A stretch of DNA of 64,000 nucleotides from Bog-756 sp052326605 (GTDB taxonomy: Bacteria > Actinomycetota > Acidimicrobiia > Acidimicrobiales > RAAP-2), in NCBI GenBank assembly GCA_052326605.1, contig JBKQMB010000042.1:21520-85519 (forward strand), given 5' to 3'. Under the pieces are notes generated by a model, which was not told the origin of the DNA, did not search any database, and worked only from the letters and a program-made list of their open reading frames with translations. The first letter of the stretch is position 1. Each line of letters begins with the position of its first letter. The position numbers and the translations under genes are program-made. Positions 44,232-53,087 of this stretch are shown piece after piece.

Positions 44232-44687
44232 ATGGACGTGGAACTTCCTCTCGAACGGGCGATGACCGTCGTCTACACCGATGGCTCATGCCTGGGGAAC
44301 CCCGGGCCGGGCGGTTGGGCGTGGGCGGTGGACGGTGGTCCGTCGGACAGCGGGGGCGAGGCCCACACCACCAACCAGCGGATGGAGGTGACCGCGGTGG
44401 TCAAGGCCCTCGAGTCGCTGAGCGGCCCCGTCCACGTGATCAGCGACTCGACCTACGTGGTCAACTGCTTCAACCACCGGTGGTGGGAAGGGTGGAAGCG
44501 CAGGGGCTGGCGCAACTCGCAGGGCAAACCGGTGGCCAACCGGGAGCTGTGGGAGGAGCTGCTCGAACTTGCGCTCGACCCCTCACGCCCGGTCACCTTC
44601 GACTGGGTGAAGGGACACTCGGGCGACCGGATGAACGACGTGGTCGACATGCTGGCCACCGAGGCCGCGGCCCGCCAGGGCCGATGA
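44232..44687 (+). CDS. rnhA: Ribonuclease HI
   Basis: 151 residues. Degrades the RNA strand of RNA-DNA hybrids. The metal-binding acidic set is Asp in VYTDGSCLGNPGPGGWAW, Glu in NQRMEVTAVV, Asp in VISDSTYVV and Asp in SGDRMNDVVDMLA; VKGHSGDRMND contains the catalytic His. ATG 44262 could also be the start, giving 141 residues. The last codons and stop are copied in a 22-bp tandem repeat. Confidence 0.9.
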   Translation: MDVELPLERAMTVVYTDGSCLGNPGPGGWAWAVDGGPSDSGGEAHTTNQRMEVTAVVKALESLSGPVHVISDSTYVVNCFNHRWWEGWKRRGWRNSQGKPVANRELWEELLELALDPSRPVTFDWVKGHSGDRMNDVVDMLATEAAARQGR

Positions 44688-44712
44688 GGGGGCCCGCCAG
44701 GGCCGATGAGGG
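44669..44712 (+). repeat. Perfect 22-bp tandem duplication at the rnhA 3' end
   Basis: The 22-bp unit starts GGCCCGCCAGG and ends GATGAGGG. It occurs twice back to back at 44669-44690 and 44691-44712. The first copy holds the last codons and stop of rnhA; the second is non-coding. Zero mismatches suggest a recent slippage event or a possible assembly artefact. Confidence 0.85.
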
Positions 44713-44727
44713 GGATCCGAGTCGGTT

Positions 44728-44756
44728 TTGGCTCGGGGCCGTCCCTCCCGTAGCCT
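44728..44756 (+). promoter_or_regulatory. Promoter TTGGCT-17-TAGCCT, leaderless SDR gene
   Basis: -35-like TTGGCT and TAGCCT separated by exactly 17 bp. The box ends 6 nt before ATG 44763. Layout is nearly identical to the mcl promoter. Confidence 0.5.
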
Positions 44757-44762
44757 GCTGAC

Positions 44763-45530
44763 ATGGAGATCAACGGAAGTTCAGCAATCATCACCGGTGG
44801 CGCATCGGGCCTCGGAGAGGCCACCGCCCACAAGCTCGCCGCCGAGGGCGTGCGGGTCACCGTGTTCGACCGCAACGAGGAGCGGGGCAGGGAAGTCGTC
44901 GCCGAGATCGGCGGCAGTGCCAACTTCGTCGGCGGGGACGTCACCGATCCCGAGCACTGCCAGAAGGCCGTCGACCAGGCGGCCGACGGTGGCAACCTGC
45001 GCATCGTGGTCAACTGTGCCGGTACCGGCTGGGTCGGTCGGGTCATCAACCGTGACGGCAGCCCCCACGAGCTCGGCGTCTTCCAGTTCATCCAGACCCT
45101 GAACGTCATCGGCACGTTCAACGTGATGACCCGGGCAGCCTCGGCCATGGCCACCATCGAGCCCCAGGCCGACGGTGAACGCGGCGTGATCGTGAACACT
45201 GCGTCGGTGGCAGCGTTCGACGGCCAGATCGGCCAGCTCGCCTACTCCGCTTCCAAGGGGGCGATCGTCGGCATGACCCTGCCGGCCGCACGCGACCTGG
45301 CCGTGGTGGGCATCCGGGTGCTGGCCATCGCCCCGGGCCTGTTCGACACCCCGCTGCTCGCCCTGCTGCCCGACGAGGCCCGCGAGGCCTTGGCCCAGTC
45401 GGTGAACTTCCCCAAGCGACTCGGCAATCCGGCCGAGTTCGGCGCACTGGTGGCGCACATCGCAAAGAACAGCTATCTGAACGCCGAGGTCATCCGACTC
45501 GACGGCGGCATCCGGATGCCCCCCAAGTAG
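44763..45530 (+). CDS. 3-hydroxyacyl-CoA dehydrogenase type 2 (HSD10-like SDR)
   Basis: 255 residues. TGGASGLGEATA cofactor loop with FDRNEE downstream (NAD preference), NCAGTGWVG, NTASVAAFDGQIGQLAYSASKGAI with catalytic Ser/Tyr/Lys, and the end VIRLDGGIRMPPK. The VAAFDGQIGQAAY-type stretch is characteristic of HSD10, which oxidises 3-hydroxyacyl-CoA in beta-oxidation. Complete and probably active. Confidence 0.85.
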   Translation: MEINGSSAIITGGASGLGEATAHKLAAEGVRVTVFDRNEERGREVVAEIGGSANFVGGDVTDPEHCQKAVDQAADGGNLRIVVNCAGTGWVGRVINRDGSPHELGVFQFIQTLNVIGTFNVMTRAASAMATIEPQADGERGVIVNTASVAAFDGQIGQLAYSASKGAIVGMTLPAARDLAVVGIRVLAIAPGLFDTPLLALLPDEAREALAQSVNFPKRLGNPAEFGALVAHIAKNSYLNAEVIRLDGGIRMPPK

Positions 45531-45591
45531 TCCGGGCGGGACCGGCCGGTGCGGGTCCGGTCGGGCCCACGGTATGGTCGCTCCGAGAGCC

Positions 45592-46587
45592 ATGACCACC
45601 ACCGTCTCCACCCCTGGCGCCGATCAGGCGGCCCTTGCCGGCCCGATCATCCGCACGGTCGAGCTCACCAAGGTCTACTCCGGAGCGGACTTCCGCGCCG
45701 TCGACGAGCTCGACCTGGTGGTCGGCACCGGCGAGATCTTCGGGCTGCTCGGCCCCAATGGGGCCGGCAAGACCACCACGGCGGGCATGCTCACCACCCG
45801 GGTGATCCCGACCTCCGGGCGGGCCTTCGTGGGCGGCATCGACGTGGTGGCCCACCCGGCCCTGGCCAAGCAGATCATCGGCATCGTCAGCCAGCAGAAC
45901 ACGCTGGACCGGCAGCTCACCGTGTGGGAGAACCTCTACTTCCACGGGCGCCTGTTCGGCATCTCGGCCAAGGAGTCCCGCCACACGGCCACCGCCCTGC
46001 TGGCCCAGTTCCAGCTGGACAAGTGGGCCGGCGCCTCGGTCTATGCCCTGTCCGGCGGCATGGCGCAGCGCCTGATGGTGGCCCGGGCGATCTTCCACCG
46101 GCCCGCCGTCCTGTTCCTCGACGAGCCCACCGCCGGCCTCGACCCGCAGAGCCGGCTGGCGCTGTGGGACACCCTCCGGGAGCTGAATGACGAGGGGCAG
46201 ACCATCCTGCTCACCACCCACTACATGGAGGAGGCCGACCAACTCTGCGAGCGGGTGGCCATCATGGACCATGGGAGGATCTTGGCGCTCGACACACCAT
46301 CGGCGCTGAAGGAGCAGGTCGATGCGGACACCATCGTCACCGTCACGGCCGGGGGGGACCGGGACGAGTTGGCCCGTGTGTTCACCCAGGGCGTGCCCGG
46401 CGTGACTGGGTCCCGGGCCATCGAGGGTGGCGTGGAGCTCAATGTGAGAGGGAAGGACCGATTGCTGCCGATGGTCGTCAATGCCGCCGAGGAGGCCGGC
46501 TTCCCCGTCCTCGACCTCTCGGTCACCGAGCCGACCCTGGAGACGGTATTCATTAATCTCACCGGCAAGGAGCTACGGGAGTCGTGA
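45592..46587 (+). CDS. ABC transporter ATP-binding protein (DrrA-like exporter)
   Basis: 331 residues. Walker A GLLGPNGAGKTTTAGML, Q-loop GIVSQQNTLDRQL, signature YALSGGMAQRLMVARAI, Walker B VLFLDEPTAGLDPQSR and switch His TTHYMEEADQL. The C-terminal region after about 230 is the DrrA-type extension. Powers the permease encoded next, which overlaps by GTGA. An upstream ATG at 45574 is also in frame. Substrate unknown; antibiotic, lipid or siderophore export are all possible. Confidence 0.85.
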   Translation: MTTTVSTPGADQAALAGPIIRTVELTKVYSGADFRAVDELDLVVGTGEIFGLLGPNGAGKTTTAGMLTTRVIPTSGRAFVGGIDVVAHPALAKQIIGIVSQQNTLDRQLTVWENLYFHGRLFGISAKESRHTATALLAQFQLDKWAGASVYALSGGMAQRLMVARAIFHRPAVLFLDEPTAGLDPQSRLALWDTLRELNDEGQTILLTTHYMEEADQLCERVAIMDHGRILALDTPSALKEQVDADTIVTVTAGGDRDELARVFTQGVPGVTGSRAIEGGVELNVRGKDRLLPMVVNAAEEAGFPVLDLSVTEPTLETVFINLTGKELRES

Positions 46588-47465
46588 GCACGCTCGAGGC
46601 AAGCGCTCCCCCCGCCCACGTCGGGATGGCCCCGACCAGGTCGGCGTTCGGCGCCAGCCGCGTCGCCCTGTGGGCGCTCATCCTCCGCGACCTTCTGGTC
46701 CTGCGCAAGCACATCTTCGAGTTCGTGATCAGAACCCTCGTGCAGCCGTTCCTCTTGTGCTTCGTCTTCCTCTACGTCTTCCCGAAGATCGGCCAGGGCA
46801 TCGGCGGCGGGGGCGGTCCGGCAACGGAGTCGGCCTTCGCCACCGTGCTCGTCCCCGGCGTGGTGGGAATCTCCATCCTCTTCCAGGGCGTCCAGTCGGT
46901 GGCCCTCACCATGTCCCAAGAGTTCGGCTACACCCGCGAGATCGAGGACCGGGTGCAGGCGCCGTGCCCGATCTGGCTGGTGGCCATGGCCAAGGTCCTG
47001 TCGGGGGCGGTGCAGGGCCTCATCTCGGCGGCACTCGTGCTGCCCATCGCGTCGTTCGTCCATGCCAAGGGGGTCGAGGCCCACATCACGCTGCACTGGT
47101 GGATCATCGTGACCCTGGTACCCCTGGCCTGCGTGACGATGGCATCACTCGGCCTGCTGCTCGGGACGAGCTTCGAGCCGCGCAACATCGGTCTGATGTT
47201 CGGCTTCATCATCTTGCCGGTCACCTTCCTGGGCGGCACCTACTACCAGTGGACCCGCCTGGCCACGGTCCAGGCCGGGGGCTGGCACTGGCTGCAGATC
47301 GTGGTGCTGATCAATCCGCTCATCTACGTCAACGAGGGCATGCGGGCGGCCCTGACCGATGCCCCCCACATGCACCTCTATGTGGTGTACCCGGTGCTGA
47401 TCGGCTTTCTGGTGCTCTTCCTCGGGATCGGCCTCCGGAACTTCCGGCGACGGGTGCTTTCGTGA
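46584..47465 (+). CDS. ABC-2 type transporter permease
   Basis: 293 residues with six hydrophobic helices. LWALILRDLLVLRKH at the N-terminus and MFGFIILPVTFLGGTYYQWT near the C-terminus are typical of ABC-2 permeases of the DrrB type. GTG start inside the stop of the ATPase gene. Forms the exporter with it. Confidence 0.83.
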   Translation: MSTLEASAPPAHVGMAPTRSAFGASRVALWALILRDLLVLRKHIFEFVIRTLVQPFLLCFVFLYVFPKIGQGIGGGGGPATESAFATVLVPGVVGISILFQGVQSVALTMSQEFGYTREIEDRVQAPCPIWLVAMAKVLSGAVQGLISAALVLPIASFVHAKGVEAHITLHWWIIVTLVPLACVTMASLGLLLGTSFEPRNIGLMFGFIILPVTFLGGTYYQWTRLATVQAGGWHWLQIVVLINPLIYVNEGMRAALTDAPHMHLYVVYPVLIGFLVLFLGIGLRNFRRRVLS

Positions 47466-47503
47466 TCGGGTCGACCTGACAATGCTCTCGTGACCGAGCC
47501 CTC

Positions 47504-48301
47504 ATGACCGACGAGTATCTGCTCGCCAACCGGCAGTCGGAGGCCGGCAAACGCCTTCGCGCACTCTCGGAGCTGTTCGACCCGTCGACCTTCCGGCACA
47601 TCGAGCGCCTCGGGATCGCCCGGGGATGGCACTGCTGGGAGGTCGGTGCCGGGGGACCGACGGTCGCTGCGTGGCTCGCCGAGCGGGTGGGCGTCGTGGG
47701 CTCGGTGCTGGCCACCGACATCGACCTCTCGTGGATAACCGGACCCGGAGAGAGGACCTTCGAGGTGCGCCGGCACGAAGTGGGCGCCGAGGCGCCGCCA
47801 CCGGGACCCTTCGACCTGGTCCACGCCCGCCTGGTCCTCGTCCATGTCCCCCGACGGGCCGAGGTCGTCTCCGAGCTGATCGCAGTGCTCCGGCCCGGCG
47901 GCTGGCTCCTGGTGGAGGACGCCGACCCGGGACTCCAGCCGCTGGCCTGCCTGGACGAGTACGGGGACGAGCAGCGCCTGGCCAACAAGATCCGCCGGGA
48001 CGTGCGCACGCTCATGGTCCAACGGGGCGCGGACCTCGCCTACGGACGAACGCTGCCCCGGGTGCTCCGCCAAGGAGGGCTGGTCGAGGTGGAGGCGGAC
48101 GCCTACTTCCCGATCACCTCCCCGTCCTGCACGGTGTTGGAGCGCGCCACCGTGGAGCAGACCCGCGATCGACTCGTCACTGAGGCGATCGCCACGGCCG
48201 AGGAGATCGAACGGTACCTGGCTGCTCTGGCCTCGGGCGAGCTGGATGTCGCCACGTCGCCGATGATCTCGGCGTGGGGGCGCAAGCCCGACGGGGCCTG
48301 A
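47504..48301 (+). CDS. Class I SAM-dependent methyltransferase
   Basis: 265 residues. Motif I CWEVGAGGPTVAAWLAERVG, then LATDIDLSW, FDLVHARLVLVHVPRRAEVV and LRPGGWLLVEDADPGL. N-terminal YLLANRQSEAGKRLRALSELFDP matches a group of uncharacterised actinobacterial methyltransferases. It lies 38 bp after the ABC permease and might belong to the same transcript, perhaps acting on the exported compound; that is inference. Confidence 0.8.
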   Translation: MTDEYLLANRQSEAGKRLRALSELFDPSTFRHIERLGIARGWHCWEVGAGGPTVAAWLAERVGVVGSVLATDIDLSWITGPGERTFEVRRHEVGAEAPPPGPFDLVHARLVLVHVPRRAEVVSELIAVLRPGGWLLVEDADPGLQPLACLDEYGDEQRLANKIRRDVRTLMVQRGADLAYGRTLPRVLRQGGLVEVEADAYFPITSPSCTVLERATVEQTRDRLVTEAIATAEEIERYLAALASGELDVATSPMISAWGRKPDGA

Positions 48302-48429
48302 CCCGACCGGACCGCAGGAGCGTCCTCACGGGTCCTCGGGTCCGGGCGGTTGACGCAATCTCCCCGAGGCCGGGGGATGCGGCGGACCGGTAGGCTGGCC
48401 CCGTCCCCCGCGGACGGAAAGACGACTCG

Positions 48430-49926
48430 ATGGAGGTGGTTCCCACGGCACCCGAGGTGGCAATGCAGCAGACGGGCCCGGGGGGAGTCGACCGAGGGGA
48501 AGGGGGCCAGCAGCACTTCGACATCGTCGTCATCGGCGGCGGACCCGGCGGGTACGCCGCCGCCCTCTACGCGAGTGCGGCCGGCCTGTCGGTGGCCGTG
48601 GTGGAACTCGACAAGGTGGGTGGCACCTGCCTCCACCGCGGGTGTGTGCCGGCCAAGGAATTCCTCGAAACGGCGACCGTCCATCGCACCGTGACCCGCT
48701 CCGGCGAGTTCGGTATCACCACGGGCACCGATGGCGGTGGCCCGACCCTGGACTTCTCGGTGAGCCAGAAGCGGAAGCAGCAGGTGGTCGAGCAGTTGTT
48801 CATAGGGCTGACGGGCCTCTTGAAGGGCAAGGGGGTCACCGTGTTCAGCGGCAGCGGCACCCTGCTCCCCGACCACCGGGTTCGCATCGTGGGCAACGAC
48901 GGTTCGAGCACGGAGATCACCGGAACGGACGTCGTGCTGGCCGCGGGCTCCGTGCCGCGCACCATCCCGGGGTTCGACATCGACGGGACCATCGTGATGA
49001 CGTCCGACGAGTTTCTCTCACTCGAGGCGCTGCCCGAGTCGGTGGCGGTCATCGGGGGAGGCGCCATCGGATGCGAGTTCGCGTCGCTGTTGAGCGACCT
49101 CGGCTCCACGGTCACCGTCTTCGAGGCATTGCCGACGATCCTCAACGGGTGCGACGACGACGTGGTCCGGACCGTCGCCCGGTCGTTCCGCAGGCGGGGC
49201 ATCGACGTCAAGGTGGATGCCCGGCTGCAGGGCCACACCCCGGACCCCTCGGGGAAGGGGACCGTCGTCTCCTACGGGGACGGCGAGAAGCTCGCGGTGG
49301 ATGCCGTGGTCGTCTCCGTCGGTCGCCGCCCCCGCACCGAGGGGCTCCTCGCCGAGGGCACCGGGGTGGCAGTGGACGACCGGGAGTTCGTCGTCACCGA
49401 CGTGACGATGCGGACCGGTGCGGACGGTGTCTGGGCGGTAGGCGACGTCGTCGCCACGCCGCAGCTGGCCCATGTCGGCTTCGCCGAGGCGATCGTGGTT
49501 GTCAAGAGCATCCTGGGCGAACCGGTGGTGCCGGTCGCCTACGACCGGGTCCCCTGGGCCATCTACTGCCATCCCGAGGTGGCCTTCGCCGGGCTGACCG
49601 AGGCCGCCGCCCGTGAGGCCGGCCACGACGTGGTCGTCAAGAAGGATCCCTTCGGCGGCAACAGCCGGGCCCGCATCATCGGCGACACCGAGGGAATGGT
49701 GAAGGTCGTGGCCGAACGCCGACCCGATGGGGCAACCGGGAGGATTCTCGGGGTCCACATGGTCGGGCCGTGGGTGACCGAACAACTCGGCGCGGGATAC
49801 CTGGCCGTCAACTGGGAGGCGACCGCCGACGAGGTCGCCCAATTCATCCAACCGCACCCGTCCCTGTCGGAGTCGTTCGGCGAGACGGTGCTGGCCCTGA
49901 CCGGAAGAGGGTTGCACCTTGCCTGA
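48430..49926 (+). CDS. lpd: Dihydrolipoyl dehydrogenase (E3)
   Basis: 498 residues. FAD loop DIVVIGGGPGGYAAALYAS, redox-active Cys67 and Cys72 in GGTCLHRGCVPAK, second Rossmann loop AVIGGGAIGCEFASLL, GVWAVGDVVATPQLAH and catalytic His in QPHPSLSE. It reoxidises the lipoyl arm of 2-oxoacid dehydrogenase complexes with NAD+. An N-terminal extension of about 28 residues precedes the fold. Its end overlaps the E2 start by 8 nt, so the two are coupled. A TAGGCT at 48391-48396 could be the promoter box, giving a short leader. Confidence 0.9.
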   Translation: MEVVPTAPEVAMQQTGPGGVDRGEGGQQHFDIVVIGGGPGGYAAALYASAAGLSVAVVELDKVGGTCLHRGCVPAKEFLETATVHRTVTRSGEFGITTGTDGGGPTLDFSVSQKRKQQVVEQLFIGLTGLLKGKGVTVFSGSGTLLPDHRVRIVGNDGSSTEITGTDVVLAAGSVPRTIPGFDIDGTIVMTSDEFLSLEALPESVAVIGGGAIGCEFASLLSDLGSTVTVFEALPTILNGCDDDVVRTVARSFRRRGIDVKVDARLQGHTPDPSGKGTVVSYGDGEKLAVDAVVVSVGRRPRTEGLLAEGTGVAVDDREFVVTDVTMRTGADGVWAVGDVVATPQLAHVGFAEAIVVVKSILGEPVVPVAYDRVPWAIYCHPEVAFAGLTEAAAREAGHDVVVKKDPFGGNSRARIIGDTEGMVKVVAERRPDGATGRILGVHMVGPWVTEQLGAGYLAVNWEATADEVAQFIQPHPSLSESFGETVLALTGRGLHLA

Positions 49927-51280
49927 TGTGACGATGCCCCAGCTGGGAGAGACGGTGACCGAAGGTACCATCACCAAGTGGTTGAAGGCGGTGGGGGACA
50001 CCGTGGCCAGGGACGAGCCCCTGTTCGAGGTGTCCACCGACAAGGTCGACTCCGAGGTCCCGTCCCCGGCGGCAGGCGTGCTCACCTCCATCCTGGTGGA
50101 GGAGGGTGACACGGTGGACGTGGGGGTCACCCTGGCCGTCATCGGCGGAGACGGGTCGGTCGCGGGCGGGGACGCCGGATCGGGCACCGCACCGGTCGAG
50201 GCGGGTTCGGCGGCGCCGTTGCACGACGAGGCCAGGCTGGACTCCGTGGCACCGGCCGCGCAGCCGGCCGCGCAGCCGGCGCCACCGGCGCCTCGACCAC
50301 CGGTCACTGCGCCGACGGCCGAGGGCGCGTCGACCACGGGCGCCGGGCTGGTGCTGTCACCGGTGGTCCGCAGGCTGCTCAACGAACACGGCATCGACCC
50401 GTCGGCGGTCACCGGCACCGGCCTCGGTGGGCGGATCACCCGCGGCGACGTCGAATCGCTGATCACCGCCGGCGGTCCATCGGGACCGGCGGCCCCGATG
50501 AACCCTTCCCCGGTACCGAGCATCGCGGACCGGGAGGGGGACCAGGCACACGGGACGGGCACCCCGGTGAGGGACGAGGTCGTCCCTTTCACCAACATCC
50601 GGCGTCGTACCGCCGAGCACATGACCCGGTCGAAGGCCACGTCCGCGCACACGCTGATGGTCAAGGAGATCGACTACGAGCGGGTCGAACTGGTGCGGCG
50701 GGCCCACGGTGAGCGCTTCAAGGCGGAGGAGGGGTTCGGTCTGACCTATCTCCCGTTCGCCGCCCTGGCCACGGTCGAGGCGCTGGCCGAGTACCCCCAT
50801 CTCAACGCCTCGGTGGGTGAGGACGCGCTGATCGTCCACCACGGCATCAACCTGGGCATCGCCGTCGACCTCGACAACGAGGGGCTCATCGTCCCCGTGG
50901 TCCACAATGCCGAGGAACTGAACCTGAGGGGCATGGCCCGACGGATCAGGGACGTGGCCGATCGGGCCCGTACCAAGCGGCTGAGCCTCGACGACATCAG
51001 CGGGGGAACGTTCTCGATCACCAATGCGGGACCGTTCGGGACGCTGATCACCGGGGCCATCATCAACCAGCCCCAAGTGGCCATCCTCTCCACGGACGGC
51101 GTCTCCCGGAAGCCGGTGGTGGTCGACATGCCCGATGGCGGCGAGGCGATCGCCATCCATTCGGTGGGCCTGGTGGCGATGAACTTCGACCACCGGGCGG
51201 TCGACGGCGCCTACGTGGCACGGTTCCTCGCCCTACTGGCGCAGATCCTGGACGAACGTGACTGGGCCGGCGAGCTCTAG
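49919..51280 (+). CDS. 2-oxoacid dehydrogenase E2 acyltransferase
   Basis: 453 residues, TTG start inside lpd. One lipoyl domain at 1-75 with lipoyl Lys42 (EVSTDKVDSEVPSP), an Ala/Pro linker, a peripheral subunit-binding domain (SPVVRRLLNEHGIDPSAV, about 144-180) and a catalytic domain from about 220 with His425/Asp429 in FDHRAVDGAYVARFL. It transfers acetyl or succinyl groups to CoA. Only one lipoyl domain is present; the mycobacterial DlaT has, from memory, two. Acetyl versus succinyl cannot be decided; the lpd and LipB-LipA neighbours and aceE nearby favour a pyruvate dehydrogenase role. Confidence 0.88.
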   Translation: MPDVTMPQLGETVTEGTITKWLKAVGDTVARDEPLFEVSTDKVDSEVPSPAAGVLTSILVEEGDTVDVGVTLAVIGGDGSVAGGDAGSGTAPVEAGSAAPLHDEARLDSVAPAAQPAAQPAPPAPRPPVTAPTAEGASTTGAGLVLSPVVRRLLNEHGIDPSAVTGTGLGGRITRGDVESLITAGGPSGPAAPMNPSPVPSIADREGDQAHGTGTPVRDEVVPFTNIRRRTAEHMTRSKATSAHTLMVKEIDYERVELVRRAHGERFKAEEGFGLTYLPFAALATVEALAEYPHLNASVGEDALIVHHGINLGIAVDLDNEGLIVPVVHNAEELNLRGMARRIRDVADRARTKRLSLDDISGGTFSITNAGPFGTLITGAIINQPQVAILSTDGVSRKPVVVDMPDGGEAIAIHSVGLVAMNFDHRAVDGAYVARFLALLAQILDERDWAGEL

Positions 51281-51316
51281 GGCCCTGGCGCGGCCCCGGT
51301 CGACGGTCGAACCCTG

Positions 51317-53083
51317 GTGAGAGTCCGCTGGCTGGGCCGTGTCCCCTACGCCGAGGCATGGGCGCTGCAACGCGCCCTGGCCGGCCGCACCTTGGACGAC
51401 TACCTCCTGCTGCTGGAGCACCCCTCGGTGTACACCCTGGGGACCAACGCCGACGAGTGCCATGTGCTGGTCGACCCGGCATCGGTGGGAGCCGAGCTGA
51501 TCCGAGTCGATCGGGGCGGTGACGTCACCTACCACGGCCCGGGCCAGTTGGTCGGCTATCCGCTCCTGTCCGTGGGGCCTGGCCCACACCGCGGGCCCGA
51601 GCACGTGCACCGGGTCGAGCAGGTGGTGATCGACGCCCTGGTCGCACTGGGATTGCCCGAGGCCGGCGTGGGGAGGCTGTCCGGCTACCCGGGCGTCTGG
51701 GTGGGCCTCGACGAACGTCCGGCGTCCGGGTCGTCGGGCCCGAGGAAGATCTGCGCAATCGGTGTGCGGACCTCGCGCGGGCGCACCACACACGGGTTCG
51801 CACTCAACGTTCGAACCGATCTCTCCATGTTCGGGCACATCGTGCCGTGCGGGATCGCCGACAAGAAGGTCACGTCGCTGGCCGCCGAAGGGTGCGGGGC
51901 CACCATGTCCGAGGCCGTCGACGCGGTGATCGCCGCCGCCCGGGCGGCCTGGGGCCCGACGGAGGACGTCCAGCGGGTGACCGACGGAGCGACGAGCGAC
52001 CGGGCTGCGGCGGCCGAGGTCGATCCCGGCCCTTCCGCCGCCCCCGGCGCCGGGGCCCGACCGGTGGCAGTCGGCTTCACCCGTGGCCGTGCCGGTGGGA
52101 GCACCCTCGACCGGCGCCTGGTGCGGTCGGGCGTCGATCCCGCGGCGGGCCTTGCCCTGGGCGAGCGCAAGCCGCCCTGGCTGCGGGCAAAGGCCCGGAT
52201 GGCCGACGACTATCTGGGCCTCCAGCACGGCCTTCGTGACCTCGATCTCGTTACCGTCTGCGAAGAAGCCGGCTGTCCGAACATCTACGAGTGCTGGTCG
52301 GTCGGAACGGCCACGTTCATGATCAACGGCACACGCTGCACCCGCGCCTGCGGCTTCTGCCAGGTCGACACCCGCCGTCCCGTTCCCCTCGATGCAGGTG
52401 AGCCCGAGCGGGTGGCCGAGGCGGTGGAGCGGATGAACCTGGCCCACGCGGTGATCACCTGTGTGGCGCGCGACGACCTGTCCGACGGCGGAGCGGGGGC
52501 GTTCGCCTCGACCATCGCCGCCGTTCGGCGCCGGGCCCCCCGGACCGTCGTCGAGGTACTCATCTCTGACTGCAAAGGTGACGATTCCTCGCTGCAGACC
52601 GTGTTCGGTGCGCGTCCCGACGTGCTCAATCACAACATCGAGACGGTGGCCAGGTTGCAGCGGGTCGTCCGGCCGTCCGCCGGGTACGCCCGGAGCCTTG
52701 CCGTGCTGGCCCGGGCCAAGGAGACCGGTCTCACCACCAAGTCGGGGATCATCCTGGGCATGGGGGAACGGGAGGACGAGGTGCTGTCCACCCTGGCAGA
52801 CCTCCGAGGGGTCGGCGTGGACATCGTGACCCTCGGGCAGTACCTGCGTCCGAGCAGCCGCCACCTTCCCGTCGCCCGGTGGTGGGCACCCGAGGAGTTC
52901 GATCGCCTGCGAGATGCCGGCATGGCCATGGGATTCGCCCATGTACAGGCGTCGCCGCTCACCCGCTCGAGCTATCACGCCCGGGAGGCGGCAGAGGCGT
53001 CCGTCCCGGGTGGCCCCGTTGTCACCGTGGCCGTCGAGCTCCCGTCGGCCACCACCTTCACCGCCACAACCACGGCATCGTGA
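51317..53083 (+). CDS. LipB-LipA fusion: octanoyltransferase plus lipoyl synthase
   Basis: 588 residues. Residues 1-215 are LipB: RGGDVTYHGPGQLVGYPLL, catalytic Lys144 (GPRKICAIG) and Cys178 (IVPCGIADKK). A low-complexity Ala/Gly/Pro/Arg linker (about 220-280) leads to LipA from about 283: auxiliary cluster Cys315, Cys320, Cys326 (CEEAGCPNIYEC), radical-SAM cluster Cys341, Cys345, Cys348 (CTRACGFC) and the C-terminal RSSYHA serine. All catalytic residues of both parts are present with no stop or frameshift, so this is one polypeptide that loads octanoate and inserts sulfur to make lipoyl groups. These enzymes are normally separate. It directly follows the E2 gene it would modify. Confidence 0.92.
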   Translation: MRVRWLGRVPYAEAWALQRALAGRTLDDYLLLLEHPSVYTLGTNADECHVLVDPASVGAELIRVDRGGDVTYHGPGQLVGYPLLSVGPGPHRGPEHVHRVEQVVIDALVALGLPEAGVGRLSGYPGVWVGLDERPASGSSGPRKICAIGVRTSRGRTTHGFALNVRTDLSMFGHIVPCGIADKKVTSLAAEGCGATMSEAVDAVIAAARAAWGPTEDVQRVTDGATSDRAAAAEVDPGPSAAPGAGARPVAVGFTRGRAGGSTLDRRLVRSGVDPAAGLALGERKPPWLRAKARMADDYLGLQHGLRDLDLVTVCEEAGCPNIYECWSVGTATFMINGTRCTRACGFCQVDTRRPVPLDAGEPERVAEAVERMNLAHAVITCVARDDLSDGGAGAFASTIAAVRRRAPRTVVEVLISDCKGDDSSLQTVFGARPDVLNHNIETVARLQRVVRPSAGYARSLAVLARAKETGLTTKSGIILGMGEREDEVLSTLADLRGVGVDIVTLGQYLRPSSRHLPVARWWAPEEFDRLRDAGMAMGFAHVQASPLTRSSYHAREAAEASVPGGPVVTVAVELPSATTFTATTTAS

Positions 53084-53087
53084 ACCC

